In this document: piece by piece, positions 1 through 7,025 of the stretch
Numbering within the stretch: position 1 is the first letter of the stretch
How the letters are laid out: the number at the start of each line of letters is the position of its first letter
Assembly: GCA_045546875.1 (NCBI GenBank)
Contig: JAZQDP010000291.1
Location: forward strand, 1-13,268
Length of the DNA stretch: 13,268 nt
Source of the DNA: RUG11551 sp045546875
Lineage (GTDB): Bacteria > Planctomycetota > Planctomycetia > Pirellulales > Thermoguttaceae
Reading direction: 5' to 3'
Made by a program: the position numbers and the translations under genes
Notes under the pieces: generated by a model
Told to the model about the DNA's origin: nothing
What the model saw: the letters and a program-made list of their open reading frames with translations, nothing else
The model's database searches: none

Positions 1-1
1 C

Positions 2-262
2 TATAACCAAACCAAGATCACCGATCCCTTAAACAGAACCACCACCTATCAGTTCGATACCTTCGGTCGCCCCACTTGCATTTATGACGGCAGCGGCAAT
101 GCCTACCATCAAGGCTATACCGAGGGGGGCGACACCAAAAACACCGTCTTTACCAATAACAAGATCGCCCTGCAGGCAAGCACCCTGCAATATATTGATA
201 ATATGATCAAAAACCCCTGCTTCGGAAGCGGCTTTTCGGATTGGGGTCAATACGAGCAAAAC
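2..262 (+). pseudogene. RHS/YD-repeat protein fragment, partial at both ends
   Basis: Frame 2 is open from the window edge to a TGA at 332-334, but only about the first 85 codons read as a natural protein. They contain a recognisable YD/RHS repeat: residues 5-20 read ITDPLNRTTTYQFDTF, followed by GRPTCIYDGSGNAYHQGY. A linker then leads to IKNPCFGSGFSDWG, which resembles the start of the carbohydrate-binding-like modules (N-x-x-F...W) that often follow RHS repeats. RHS proteins are large secreted or surface proteins, often carrying toxins or adhesive domains. From about position 260 the same DNA is better read in another frame as glutaminyl-tRNA synthetase, so this reading stops being meaningful there. 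No N-terminus, secretion signal or C-terminal domain is visible. The piece is either a remnant left by recombination or the end of a foreign read joined in assembly. The RHS family call is fairly sure; the exact 3' boundary is uncertain by roughly 15 bases. Confidence 0.6.
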
Positions 263-264
263 GC

Positions 265-1059
265 ATCTGCGGAATTCGCCGTCGAGGATACACGCCCGAA
301 GCGATTAAACTGTTCTGTCAAAAAATCGGCATGAACAAGATGGAAAGCCTTGTCGAGATGGGGCTGCTGGAACATTGCGTTCGCGAACATCTCAACAAAG
401 TCGCCCCGCGCGTGATGGCGGTTCTCAATCCGCTCAAGGTAACCATTTCCAACTGGGAAGAAGGGAAAGTCGAGTATCTTGAAGCCGTCAACAATCCGGA
501 AGACGAATCGGCTGGAACGCGTCAGGTTCCGATTTCCCGCAACATTTACATCGAAAAGACGGACTTCATGGAAGAACCGGTCAAAGGCTATTTCCGTCTC
601 GCGCCGGGCAAGGAAGTTCGGCTTCGCTGGGCGTACTATCTCAAGTGCGAAGATTTCGTCAAAGACGAAAACGGCGAGGTTGTCGAGCTGATTTGCACCT
701 ACGACCCGGAAACCAAAGGCGGTCAGTCGCCCGACGGTCGCAAGGTCAAAGGGACGATTCACTGGGTGGACGCTGCCTCCGCTATCGACGCCGAAGTTCG
801 TCTGTACGACAAACTGCTGCTGTGCCAGAGCTTAAGCGACGTCGAAGGCGATTGGCTGGAACAGCTCAATCCGGACTCTCTCAAAGTTCTTACCGGCTGC
901 AAGGTGGAACCGGCTTTGGGAACCGTCCAGCCAGGCTACCGCTGTCAGTTTGAACGCACCGGGTATTTCTGCTGCGACCCGGACTCGACCCCGGAAAAGC
1001 TGGTCTTCAACCGCACCGTCAGCCTGAAAGACAGCTGGAAACCTAAAGAGGGTAAGTAG
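265..1059 (+). CDS. glnS: Glutaminyl-tRNA synthetase, C-terminal half (5' truncated)
   Basis: The enzyme charges tRNA-Gln with glutamine in the cytoplasm. From memory of the E. coli protein (about 554 aa), this piece starts near the end of the catalytic domain with ICGIRRRGYTPEAIKLFCQ and runs through both anticodon-binding beta-barrels. Landmarks are APRVMAVLNPLKV, SRQVP-like TRQVPISRNIYI, GKEVRLRWAYYLKC, DGRKVKGTIHWV, QFERTGYFCCD and VFNRTVSLKDSW at the end. The HIGH and MSK-type ATP-binding motifs lie in the missing N-terminal half, so this copy cannot be active as it stands. The frame is open back to position 202, where a TAA at 199-201 closes it. A TTG at 241 could serve as a start, but the residues before 265 do not look like GlnRS. 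Directly upstream is RHS-like coding sequence in another frame. A strong terminator follows 52 bases after the stop. The family is certain; whether the gene is truly broken or artificially joined is not. Confidence 0.93.
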   Translation: MCGIRRRGYTPEAIKLFCQKIGMNKMESLVEMGLLEHCVREHLNKVAPRVMAVLNPLKVTISNWEEGKVEYLEAVNNPEDESAGTRQVPISRNIYIEKTDFMEEPVKGYFRLAPGKEVRLRWAYYLKCEDFVKDENGEVVELICTYDPETKGGQSPDGRKVKGTIHWVDAASAIDAEVRLYDKLLLCQSLSDVEGDWLEQLNPDSLKVLTGCKVEPALGTVQPGYRCQFERTGYFCCDPDSTPEKLVFNRTVSLKDSWKPKEGK

Positions 1060-1111
1060 GCATGGCGAGCCGGGACGCGTTGAGCTGTCCGGGGCGCGAA
1101 GCGCATAATCC

Positions 1112-1143
1112 AAAGCCGATGGCGAAATCGTCATCGGTTTTTT
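1112..1143 (+). terminator. Intrinsic terminator after glnS
   Basis: A 9-bp stem (CCGATGGCG at 1116-1124 with CGTCATCGG at 1129-1137, one G-U pair) closes a four-base AAAT loop. Six T residues follow at 1138-1143, and A residues precede the stem and extend the pairing. It lies 52 bases past the glnS stop. Confidence 0.88.
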
Positions 1144-1177
1144 AATCTCCAATCCCGTATTAATAATTCATCCCCTC

Positions 1178-1206
1178 TTGTAATTGATTGCGTTTTTTCG
1201 TACAAT
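1178..1206 (+). promoter_or_regulatory. Candidate promoter for the sugar isomerase-like gene
   Basis: TTGTAA at 1178-1183 and TACAAT at 1201-1206 are separated by 17 bases, a standard housekeeping-sigma arrangement. It lies just after the glnS terminator and about 100 bases before the ATG at 1307. The -35 box matches the consensus only partly, and the region is AT-rich, so a chance match is possible. Confidence 0.4.
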
Positions 1207-1306
1207 AGCAATCAGTTAAGCGATACAGCGATGATTTTTTGAACGCGATGTTTCCGCTTGTTCGATTTTCACGCTATTACAATGGTCTTTTTATCTCGTA
1301 ATAAAC

Positions 1307-2329
1307 ATGACAAATCCAAAAGTAATTTTATCCGGCTTTGCAGATGAAGCGGTTAATCGCACTGAAACGAAATCGCTCATAGAGCAATTCACAGCTTTTG
1401 CGGCAATGGGGTTGCAGTACTATTCCGTTCGGTTTGTTGACCTGGGCGACGGTTCAGGTACAAAAAACGTAATGAAACTGTCGATGGACGAAATCCAGCA
1501 AATTAAACGTTTGCAAGATGAGTATGGATTAAACGCGTCCTCGATTGGTTCGCCCATTGGAAAGGTAAAGCTGGTTGATCAGGAAGACGGTACAAAAAAC
1601 GTGTACATTCCCTTTGACAAGTACCTAAAGGAAGACGTTGCGCGCGCGTGCGACATTGCTCACGCTTTTGAGTGCAAACTCATTCGCGGATTTTCGTTCT
1701 ATCATCCGCACGGTCAGGATTACAGCGCTTATCTGAATCAGGCGGTTGACCAGCTCGGGCAGATTGCAGAAGCGTGTCATCGGTCTGACTTAACCTTCGG
1801 TTTGGAGCCGGAGCCAAACCTGGTTGGCGCTAACGGCTGGATTCTTTCTGAAATTTATCAAAAAGTCAATCATCCGGGCATGGTTTTGATTTTTGACGGC
1901 GCGAACCTTGTTGTTCAGGGCTTTTCCGCTCTGGATTTGCTAAGTCAGTTTAGAGCTTGTTTGCCGGGTTTGGGCTGGCTTCACATTAAAGATTACCGCA
2001 ACCCGCAGCCAGTCGGCGAAGGTCCGGTAGACGAAGAATCGTTGTGGAATTTTGTTCCCTCCGATTGCGGAGACAGCGGTCATGAAGCCATTTTGCGCGA
2101 GTTGAAAGAATATCTCCCGGCAATGGAGCAGAATCTTAAACGACGCGGTCTTCCAGGCGTTTTTTGCGATTTGGAACCGCACGTCAAAGGCGGCGGACAG
2201 TTTGGCGGATATTCCGGACCAGACGGTTTTGGAATCGCTTTGAGAGCGTTTTGCCGATTGCTGGATTACGTCGGCATCGATTACCATTTGCGCGACTTCA
2301 ACGACTTAAAAGCCGCGCGAGGATTCTAA
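1307..2329 (+). CDS. Sugar phosphate isomerase/epimerase-like TIM-barrel protein
   Basis: This 340-residue cytoplasmic protein has the layout of the xylose isomerase-like TIM-barrel superfamily (AP_endonuc_2), whose members isomerise or epimerise sugars and related polyols using a divalent metal. Visible candidate metal ligands appear in the usual order, each at the end of a barrel strand: Glu167 in TFGLEPEP, Asp197 in LIFDGAN, His226 in WLHIKDY and Glu290 in CDLEPH. The segment ECKLIRGFSFYHPHG at about 122-136 matches the strand before the catalytic face. There is no signal peptide. The ATG at 1307 gives a natural N-terminus (KVILSGFADEA), though no Shine-Dalgarno is visible. The gene stands alone between the glnS terminator and the convergent prs. 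A sugar kinase lies two genes away, which fits carbohydrate metabolism but does not identify the substrate. The superfamily is likely; the specific reaction is unknown. Confidence 0.82.
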   Translation: MTNPKVILSGFADEAVNRTETKSLIEQFTAFAAMGLQYYSVRFVDLGDGSGTKNVMKLSMDEIQQIKRLQDEYGLNASSIGSPIGKVKLVDQEDGTKNVYIPFDKYLKEDVARACDIAHAFECKLIRGFSFYHPHGQDYSAYLNQAVDQLGQIAEACHRSDLTFGLEPEPNLVGANGWILSEIYQKVNHPGMVLIFDGANLVVQGFSALDLLSQFRACLPGLGWLHIKDYRNPQPVGEGPVDEESLWNFVPSDCGDSGHEAILRELKEYLPAMEQNLKRRGLPGVFCDLEPHVKGGGQFGGYSGPDGFGIALRAFCRLLDYVGIDYHLRDFNDLKAARGF

Positions 2330-2349
2330 ATTTATCTGTTAGATATGAA

Positions 2350-2417
2350 CTGCCAGCGCTTGACTTTGTCGGTTTAATTAAAAGATAACTTCAAACCGCA
2401 AAGTTAAACGCTGGCAG
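2350..2417. repeat. Long imperfect inverted repeat between convergent genes
   Basis: The arms at 2350-2375 and 2393-2417 match over about 25 positions with two substitutions and one bulged base. Both ends begin with a perfect CTGCCAGCG/CGCTGGCAG pairing. The loop is 17 AT-rich bases (2376-2392). The structure lies between the stop codons of the isomerase-like gene and prs, so it may end transcription or protect the 3' ends of both. Neither side has a run of T after the stem, so it is not a classic intrinsic terminator. Confidence 0.75.
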
Positions 2418-2434
2418 TGAAATTCTGCAAGCTA

Positions 2435-3403
2435 TCAATAGCGAGATTTAAACAGCATGCTGACGGATTCGTTATAGTGAATTCGTCTGACGGCTTCTGC
2501 CAGCATGGAGGACACGTCTACAACCTCTGTATTGTTGGGCAGCTGATCTTGTGGAATGTAAATCGTGTTTGTAACAGCCAAACCGTCAATAGGAGCGTTA
2601 TTGAGTTTATTGAGCGCGTCGCCGCAGAAAACGCCGTGCGTGGCGCACAAATAAATCTTTTCAGCTCCAGCTTCTTTAACCATTTTGGCTGCGCCGGTAA
2701 TTGACCCAGCGGTAGAAATCATATCGTCAAACAAAATAACTGTTTTGCCTTCGACGGACGGACCGATGAGGTTTGCCTGACGGGTTTCTGTAGCGCTGGT
2801 GCGACGTTTATCAACTACCGCCAACGGGCAGTTGAGGTTATCTGCATGCGCCTGAGCGCGTTTGATGCTGCCTTCGTCTGGGCTGACAATCATGAGCTTA
2901 TCTTGCGGTAGATTCTTTTTCTGAATAAATTCGTCCAGAACCGGGGTTGCGTGCAGATGATCAACGGGAATGTCGAAAAAGCCTTGAATCTGGGCGGCAT
3001 GAAGATCCATCGACAACACACGGTCAACCCCCGCCTTGGTCAGCAGGTTCGCGACCAGTTTGGCGGTAATTGGAACGCGTCCTTCGTCTTTGCGATCTTG
3101 TCGGGCGTAACCATAATAGGGGATGACGGCAGTAATGCGAGAGGCGCTGGCGCGTCGGAAAGAGTCAATCATGATGAGAAGTTCCATCAACGCTTCGTTG
3201 ACGTTGCGTCCTGTAGACTGAACGATAAAAACATCGCGTCCACGAACGTCTTCTTCAATTTTGCAATAAATTTCGCCGTCTGGGAAGTTGCCAATTGAGA
3301 TTTTACCCAAATTAATGCCCAGATAGCTGCACATCCGCATTGCAAGGTCCGGATTTGAACGACCGCTAAAAATTTTCATGTCAGGATTAAGGTTGTAATA
3401 CAT
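2435..3403 (-). CDS. prs: Ribose-phosphate pyrophosphokinase (PRPP synthetase)
   Basis: The enzyme transfers pyrophosphate from ATP to ribose 5-phosphate, making PRPP for purine, pyrimidine, NAD, histidine and tryptophan synthesis. From the ATG at 3403 the protein has 322 residues. Landmarks in order are KIFSGRSNPDLA near residue 10, GNFPDGEIYCKI at about 38-49, the ATP-binding PYYGYARQDRKDEGR at about 95-109, the metal-binding SMDLHAAQIQGFF at about 131-143, the flexible-loop VDKRRT at 197-202 and the PRPP loop ILFDDMISTAGSITG at about 223-237. The PRPP loop reads MISTAGS where E. coli has MIDTGGT. An alternative ATG at 3379 gives 314 residues, almost exactly the usual family length, so it may be the true start. 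The frame also stays open to a TTG at 3493, but a strong promoter at 3508-3535 would place transcription initiation only a few bases before it, so I reject that start. The gene diverges from the ROK kinase, and a long inverted repeat lies past its stop. Confidence 0.97.
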   Translation of the reverse strand: MYYNLNPDMKIFSGRSNPDLAMRMCSYLGINLGKISIGNFPDGEIYCKIEEDVRGRDVFIVQSTGRNVNEALMELLIMIDSFRRASASRITAVIPYYGYARQDRKDEGRVPITAKLVANLLTKAGVDRVLSMDLHAAQIQGFFDIPVDHLHATPVLDEFIQKKNLPQDKLMIVSPDEGSIKRAQAHADNLNCPLAVVDKRRTSATETRQANLIGPSVEGKTVILFDDMISTAGSITGAAKMVKEAGAEKIYLCATHGVFCGDALNKLNNAPIDGLAVTNTIYIPQDQLPNNTEVVDVSSMLAEAVRRIHYNESVSMLFKSRY

Positions 3404-3507
3404 TATGGATTGATCTGTACAAGGGATAACGCCCTCATTTGCAGCGTAGATGCGGAGATATTTTGCAAATTTGCTTTGACATAATTCCCACAACTACTTA
3501 CGGCGTT

Positions 3508-3535
3508 ATTGTACATCAAAGAACGATATTGACAA
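3508..3535 (-). promoter_or_regulatory. Promoter for prs
   Basis: On the minus strand TTGTCA (3535-3530) and TACAAT (3513-3508) are 16 bases apart, close to the housekeeping-sigma consensus. Transcription would begin near 3500, leaving a leader of about 97 bases to the ATG at 3403, or 121 bases to the ATG at 3379. I see no known riboswitch in that leader. Confidence 0.65.
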
Positions 3536-3604
3536 GGAGCGCCGTTGAAAGGAACGATGCAAATTTTCCAGCGCCCCATTTTTGTTCTCGTCCCGGCGCC
3601 CCTC

Positions 3605-3632
3605 TTGCATTTATATATAAAGGCGTTATATT
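3605..3632 (+). promoter_or_regulatory. Candidate promoter for the ROK kinase
   Basis: TTGCAT (3605-3610) and TATATT (3627-3632) are separated by 16 bases, about 55 bases before the ATG at 3687. The surrounding DNA is rich in TA steps, so the exact -10 box is uncertain. Confidence 0.4.
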
Positions 3633-3686
3633 AAATATATATTAGCGTTAATTACATTTTTCTCTGGATACTACTCCATTAAAATC

Positions 3687-4712
3687 ATGTCAACATCAGA
3701 TAATAACGTAAGTTCTCAACAAGGGACAAGTCCTTTTTTTGTTGGAATAGATTTGGGTGGGACAAATACCAAATTTGGCGTAGTCGACGATACCGGTCGT
3801 ACGCTTGCTCGATTGAGCATTCCTACTCGCGTTTCGGAAGGACCGGAACAAGCGGCAAGACGAATTGGCGAAGCGGTTCTGGAAGTTGCGAATAAGGCAG
3901 GGCTGACCAAAGAACAGATTAAAGCCGTAGGTTTGGCGTCTGCTGGAACGATGGACATTCCCGGCGGTCGGCTTATGGTGCCAGCGAACCTCGGTCCGTT
4001 ATGGAATTATTTCCCCATTCGCGATAAAGTTTCTCAGGCATGTGGTTTGCCGGTAGTCTTTGCCAACGATGCTGACGCCGCTGCCTACGGCGAATATTGG
4101 ATCGGTCCTGGCAAAGATTATCAAAGTATGATTATGCTTACTTTGGGAACCGGGCTGGGTTGCGGAATCATTTATAATAATATGATTATTTCTGGCGCCC
4201 ACTCTCATGGCGGGGAATACGGGCATACGATTGTTGACCTTCTTCCCAACGCGCGCGTTTGCGGTTGTGGGCAAGCGGGGCATTTGGAGGCGTACGTTTC
4301 AGCCACTTCGGTTATTAAACGAATGAAAGAGGCTATCGCGGCTGGGAGATCGACGTCTGTTGCCAAACTGATTGAACAGGGCGCAACGCTGGACGCTAAA
4401 TTAGTAGGTGATGAAGCGGCAAAGGGCGACGAAGTTTCCATGGAAATTGTAATGGACGTTGCTCGTTACCTGGGCGTTGGAATGATTAATCTGATGCACA
4501 CGATTGATCCAGAGTGCATTCTTATCGGCGGGGCTATGACGTTTGGTAAAAACGAAACTGAGCTGGGTCGCGCGTTCAAAGCTCAAGTTCAGCGAACTGT
4601 TAATTTGGGCGCTTATCAGGTGTTGGCAGACAATACGGTAATAGAATATGCTCAGCTGGGCGGCGACGCCGGGTATATTGGCGCAGCTGGAATTGCCAGA
4701 GCGGCTCAATAA
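3687..4712 (+). CDS. ROK-family sugar kinase, probable glucokinase
   Basis: This 341-residue cytoplasmic protein belongs to the ROK family of sugar kinases and repressors. It has no N-terminal helix-turn-helix, so it is an enzyme rather than a ROK regulator. Visible motifs are the phosphate-binding VGIDLGGTNTKFG at 19-31, the catalytic-base segment FANDADAAAYGE (Asp128 as candidate base), LGTGLGCG at 153-160, the sugar-binding GGEYGH at 175-180 and the zinc-site segment CGCGQAGHLE at 192-201. The usual third cysteine of the CxCGxxGCxE motif is His199 here, so the expected zinc ligands would be His180, Cys192, Cys194 and His199. The C-terminal half carries ECILIGGAMTFG, another ROK landmark. 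Glucokinase (phosphorylating glucose for glycolysis) is the likeliest role; other hexoses or N-acetyl sugars cannot be excluded. The gene is a single transcription unit closed by a strong terminator. Confidence 0.9.
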   Translation: MSTSDNNVSSQQGTSPFFVGIDLGGTNTKFGVVDDTGRTLARLSIPTRVSEGPEQAARRIGEAVLEVANKAGLTKEQIKAVGLASAGTMDIPGGRLMVPANLGPLWNYFPIRDKVSQACGLPVVFANDADAAAYGEYWIGPGKDYQSMIMLTLGTGLGCGIIYNNMIISGAHSHGGEYGHTIVDLLPNARVCGCGQAGHLEAYVSATSVIKRMKEAIAAGRSTSVAKLIEQGATLDAKLVGDEAAKGDEVSMEIVMDVARYLGVGMINLMHTIDPECILIGGAMTFGKNETELGRAFKAQVQRTVNLGAYQVLADNTVIEYAQLGGDAGYIGAAGIARAAQ

Positions 4713-4740
4713 TTGCGATAAGATTTCTTTCGAAAAATAG

Positions 4741-4775
4741 AAAAAACCGGGAAGCTCTTACTTCCCGGTTTTTTT
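4741..4775. terminator. Bidirectional intrinsic terminator
   Basis: A stem with the GC core CCGGGAAG/CTTCCCGG is extended by A/T pairs (arms 4741-4754 and 4761-4774) and closes a six-base loop. A tracts on the left and T tracts on the right let it work for both the kinase (+) and the BBP7 gene (-), whose stops lie about 30 bases away on either side. Confidence 0.92.
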
Positions 4776-4803
4776 GGACATCACTCTCTAAACAGGAGTT
4801 TTA

Positions 4804-6225
4804 TTAGCGGTTTACTTCCAAGCCGATAGTAAATCCGTGGACAAGGCTGTCGCCTTTATTATTGCTCATATTGATGCCCATCGCAGGCGATGTTCCAGAG
4901 ATGCTGTAATCAACCATTTCTGCTGAACGGGCGATGTTGCCTACCCACATACAGGTGTATCCCATTCTTAAATTGACCAGCTGAGTGATTTGCAACTTAG
5001 CGTTGAACCGTGCTTCAACAACTGGCGAGAATAACGTGGCATTGCCGTGATGATTGAAGGTGAACGAGGTGGCGTTGACGTATCCGGGATAGCCTTGCAT
5101 GCCAAGGTATTCGTAGTGAGTTGTTGTATAGGTTTTTGTGCCTTCGTCGTCTACACTTTCAACAGTTTCGTCAATGTAACGCATACTTAAATTTGACCCC
5201 AGCACGCCGTCCTGACGAATCGACTGATTGTTCACACCCGCCATAAACTTGCCTTGGAAATCAAAGGTCCATCGTCCGACCGTTCTAAAGTATCGAGCTG
5301 CAATCTGAGGTCCGATGAGGTTGTTCTGAGAAGCGGTGTTCCACCAGCTGTCAGACAAACTTCCTCCAGAACCGTAGACGTTGAACTCTTCACGGAATTG
5401 GAAGTATCGAACGCCTAAATCCAGTTCCCAAATCCCATATCGCATTCCAAAACAGTCGCGAGGCAAAAAGCGGTGAGTGTAGTTAAGCTCAACTCCGTTG
5501 GTACACGTCTTGTTGGTAACTTCCAAAGACGAAAACTTAACGCCCAATTCACCGAATACATAGAGGGAATCTACGTTGTTTCCACCGCCTTCGCCATCTT
5601 CTCCGCCTCCGTCAGCTGGGAACGAAATCGGTTCCGTGCCGTTGACGGTGGTAATGCCGTGAAGCCATGTGTGAGATGTACCGGGTTTGTCAGCAACATC
5701 GAACGCAACTTTAGCATTGTCCAATGTGAACGATTGCGTATACGGATTGATGTCGTAAATGCTAACGCCGATTCCATGAGAACCCCACATATACCCGATG
5801 TCGTATCGGCGTCCACAAACCCAGCCGCTGCTTAGCATGCTGGTGTCGTAGGAACTCACGTCGGCATCGCGAATGACTTCGTAAGAGTTGTTGGGGTTAA
5901 CGTTGACTGTTGGAACCATTAAATACGTATTGGTCGTTCCCTTCTCAGTTTGAGTGTACGTAACCGGACGGTCTACATAGTAAACCATACCGCGTCCTTG
6001 GTCTGAACCAATCGTTGCGACTCCTGGACGGCTAATCCACGCCGCCATAAAGTCAATTCCAAAATAAAAGCCTTCGTTTGGTCGAGTTCCACCGCCATAA
6101 TTGGTCGGAACTACCATGTCAAAAGGTTGCATCGTTTCCAGGTTTTGTCCGTAACCTGACCCTGCGCTTGCAATCAATAAAGCTATTATCAACAGGGTTT
6201 TCATTGTCCTTAGTGTGTGGTACAT
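4804..6225 (-). CDS. BBP7-family outer membrane beta-barrel protein
   Basis: This 473-residue protein begins with a signal peptide (hydrophobic core LLIIALLIASAGSG, likely cut after GYGQ near residue 27). It then shows alternating aromatic strands typical of an outer-membrane barrel. The segment at about 263-340 carries the BBP7 landmarks as I know them: LGVRYFQFREEF, SDSWWNTASQNNLIGPQ, RYFRTVGRWTFDFQGKFMAG and IRQDG. It ends with a barrel-closing strand, GFTIGLEVNR. A glycine- and acid-rich stretch at about 205-217 looks like a flexible loop. BBP7 proteins are abundant in planctomycetes; their cargo and exact role are unknown. I chose the ATG at 6225 because GAGGTG sits six bases before it. 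A GTG at 6234 overlaps that sequence, and an ATG at 6204 would leave only the signal peptide core. No partner gene is adjacent; a tRNA gene lies upstream on the same strand. Confidence 0.88.
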   Translation of the reverse strand: MYHTLRTMKTLLIIALLIASAGSGYGQNLETMQPFDMVVPTNYGGGTRPNEGFYFGIDFMAAWISRPGVATIGSDQGRGMVYYVDRPVTYTQTEKGTTNTYLMVPTVNVNPNNSYEVIRDADVSSYDTSMLSSGWVCGRRYDIGYMWGSHGIGVSIYDINPYTQSFTLDNAKVAFDVADKPGTSHTWLHGITTVNGTEPISFPADGGGEDGEGGGNNVDSLYVFGELGVKFSSLEVTNKTCTNGVELNYTHRFLPRDCFGMRYGIWELDLGVRYFQFREEFNVYGSGGSLSDSWWNTASQNNLIGPQIAARYFRTVGRWTFDFQGKFMAGVNNQSIRQDGVLGSNLSMRYIDETVESVDDEGTKTYTTTHYEYLGMQGYPGYVNATSFTFNHHGNATLFSPVVEARFNAKLQITQLVNLRMGYTCMWVGNIARSAEMVDYSISGTSPAMGINMSNNKGDSLVHGFTIGLEVNR

Positions 6226-6231
6226 TCTAAA

Positions 6232-6237
6232 CACCTC
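6232..6237 (-). promoter_or_regulatory. Shine-Dalgarno sequence deciding the BBP7 start
   Basis: On the minus strand GAGGTG ends six bases before the ATG at 6225. It is one of only two convincing ribosome-binding sites in the window and argues against the in-frame GTG at 6234, which lies inside it. Confidence 0.6.
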
Positions 6238-6504
6238 GGGGAGAGTGATAATCCATAAACCAGTTGGGAGTGTTTCCCTACACTATTTTCCTACAACATT
6301 GCAGGAAAGAACAGGTTGTATTATTTGTATCGGCTCTTTACCCTCAATAGTTGAATAAGAATGTACTTCTTTTACCGAAAAGAATTTGATTTTTTGAAAT
6401 AAAATCTGGTTGAATGAGATTTGAGTAGTATAGATAAATAAATTAGATTGGTTAGTTAAACAAAAATAGGAAAACTTGTTTGTGTTTTGGGACGATTAAA
6501 CCAA
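6238..6504. other. AT-rich intergenic leader upstream of BBP7, no gene
   Basis: No plausible coding region is visible. Near 6288-6309 a small hairpin is possible (TTTCCT pairing with AGGAAA around ten bases), and AGTGT/ACACT can pair just before it. On the minus strand TTGAGG and AATAAT (about 6350-6323, 16 bases apart) make a weak promoter candidate for BBP7. The rest is simple AT-rich sequence. Confidence 0.5.
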
Positions 6505-6539
6505 TAAAAAAACCTTTTGCAAGAGTTACAAAAGGTTTT
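6505..6539 (-). terminator. Intrinsic terminator of the tRNA-Ala gene
   Basis: Arms at 6509-6519 and 6529-6539 form a perfect 11-bp stem (AAAACCTTTTG type) around a nine-base loop, followed on the minus strand by T residues. It begins four bases past the tRNA 3' end. Confidence 0.85.
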
Positions 6540-6542
6540 AAG

Positions 6543-6615
6543 TGGAGGATAGCGGGCTCGAACCGCTGACCTTCTGGCTGCCAGCCAGACGCTCTCCCAA
6601 CTGAGCTAATCCCCC
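6543..6615 (-). tRNA. tRNA-Ala, anticodon GGC
   Basis: The minus strand folds into a complete cloverleaf of 73 bases: acceptor GGGGGAT with ATCCTCC, D stem GCTC/GAGC with loop AGTTGGGA, anticodon stem TCTGG/CCAGA with loop CTGGCAG, variable loop AGGTC, T stem AGCGG/CCGCT with loop TTCGAGC, and discriminator A. The anticodon is GGC, reading GCC and GCU. The acceptor contains the G3-U70 wobble pair, the known identity element for alanyl-tRNA synthetase, which independently confirms the assignment. The CCA end is not encoded (the next bases read CTT), so it must be added by nucleotidyltransferase. The gene has its own promoter and terminator and is not part of an rRNA operon in this window. Confidence 0.97.
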
Positions 6616-6660
6616 ATAGTTGGAATTTCTTTTGATTTGTTTCTCAATCAAAGTGTCTAT

Positions 6661-6688
6661 AGTATACGCAAATCTTGGAAAATGTCAA
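6661..6688 (-). promoter_or_regulatory. Near-consensus promoter of tRNA-Ala
   Basis: On the minus strand TTGACA (6688-6683, perfect -35) and TATACT (6666-6661, one mismatch from TATAAT) are 16 bases apart, about 45 bases before the tRNA 5' end. This is the strongest promoter in the window. Confidence 0.85.
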
Positions 6689-7025
6689 GGGCGGGGAGCC
6701 GTTTTTTTTAAGATTTTTCGTTTTTCTTGAAAAAATATTCTGTAAATATCCTTTCCGGGCTTTTCTGATTTGGGAAAATAGAGTAGTATAGGCAATAAGG
6801 AGTTATTTAATTCAAAATTCGGAATGCGTAAATTCAGAATTAAAGTTCTTCTGGCAAGACTGTACCTGAAAAGCCTCTAGCCATTAACTTCAATATTCGA
6901 GGTTCCTGCGTTTTAACGGGAAACGTTAGAAACTGGGTAGATAAGCTAAAAACCAGGGGCTAGAAGCGAGGAACTGAATAGGCGCTGTTACCGGGTAAGC
7001 TACATTTATTCAATTAATATATATT
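6689..7025. other. Intergenic region upstream of the secreted protein gene
   Basis: No coding region is supported. The stretch has poly-T/A tracts near 6702-6730, a degenerate heptamer array at 6809-6843 (listed separately) and a more G+C-mixed part at about 6870-6995. That part has weak seven-base periodicity, such as AGCCTCT followed by AGCCATT at 6872-6885, and a small hairpin TAACG/CGTTA. CTCTAGCC (6875-6882) is loosely inverted at GGGGCTAGAAG (about 6956-6966). I find no convincing promoter or ribosome-binding site for the gene at 7026. Confidence 0.5.
6809..6843. repeat. Degenerate heptanucleotide tandem repeat, five units
   Basis: Five consecutive seven-base units follow the loose consensus AATTCNN, for example AATTCAA, AATTCGG and AATGCGT. 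Position 2 is A in all five units and position 1 is A in four. The core resembles the heptamers in and before the radical SAM gene around 9284-9304 and 9500-9527. Confidence 0.5.

Noticed and set aside
247..762. Minus-strand open frame of 171 codons opposite glnS
   Set aside because: It lies wholly antisense to clearly conserved GlnRS sequence and its translation resembles no family; it is a shadow frame.
3404..3493. N-terminal extension of prs from a TTG at 3493
   Set aside because: The extension has no counterpart in the family, and the promoter at 3508-3535 would leave a leader of only a few bases. The ATG at 3403 or 3379 gives the normal length.
6872..6990. A possible small RNA or retron-like structure before the gene at 7026
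   Set aside because: The inverted pieces (CTCTAGCC and GGGGCTAGAAG) pair only over a few bases and are far apart. No reverse transcriptase, promoter or terminator accompanies them.
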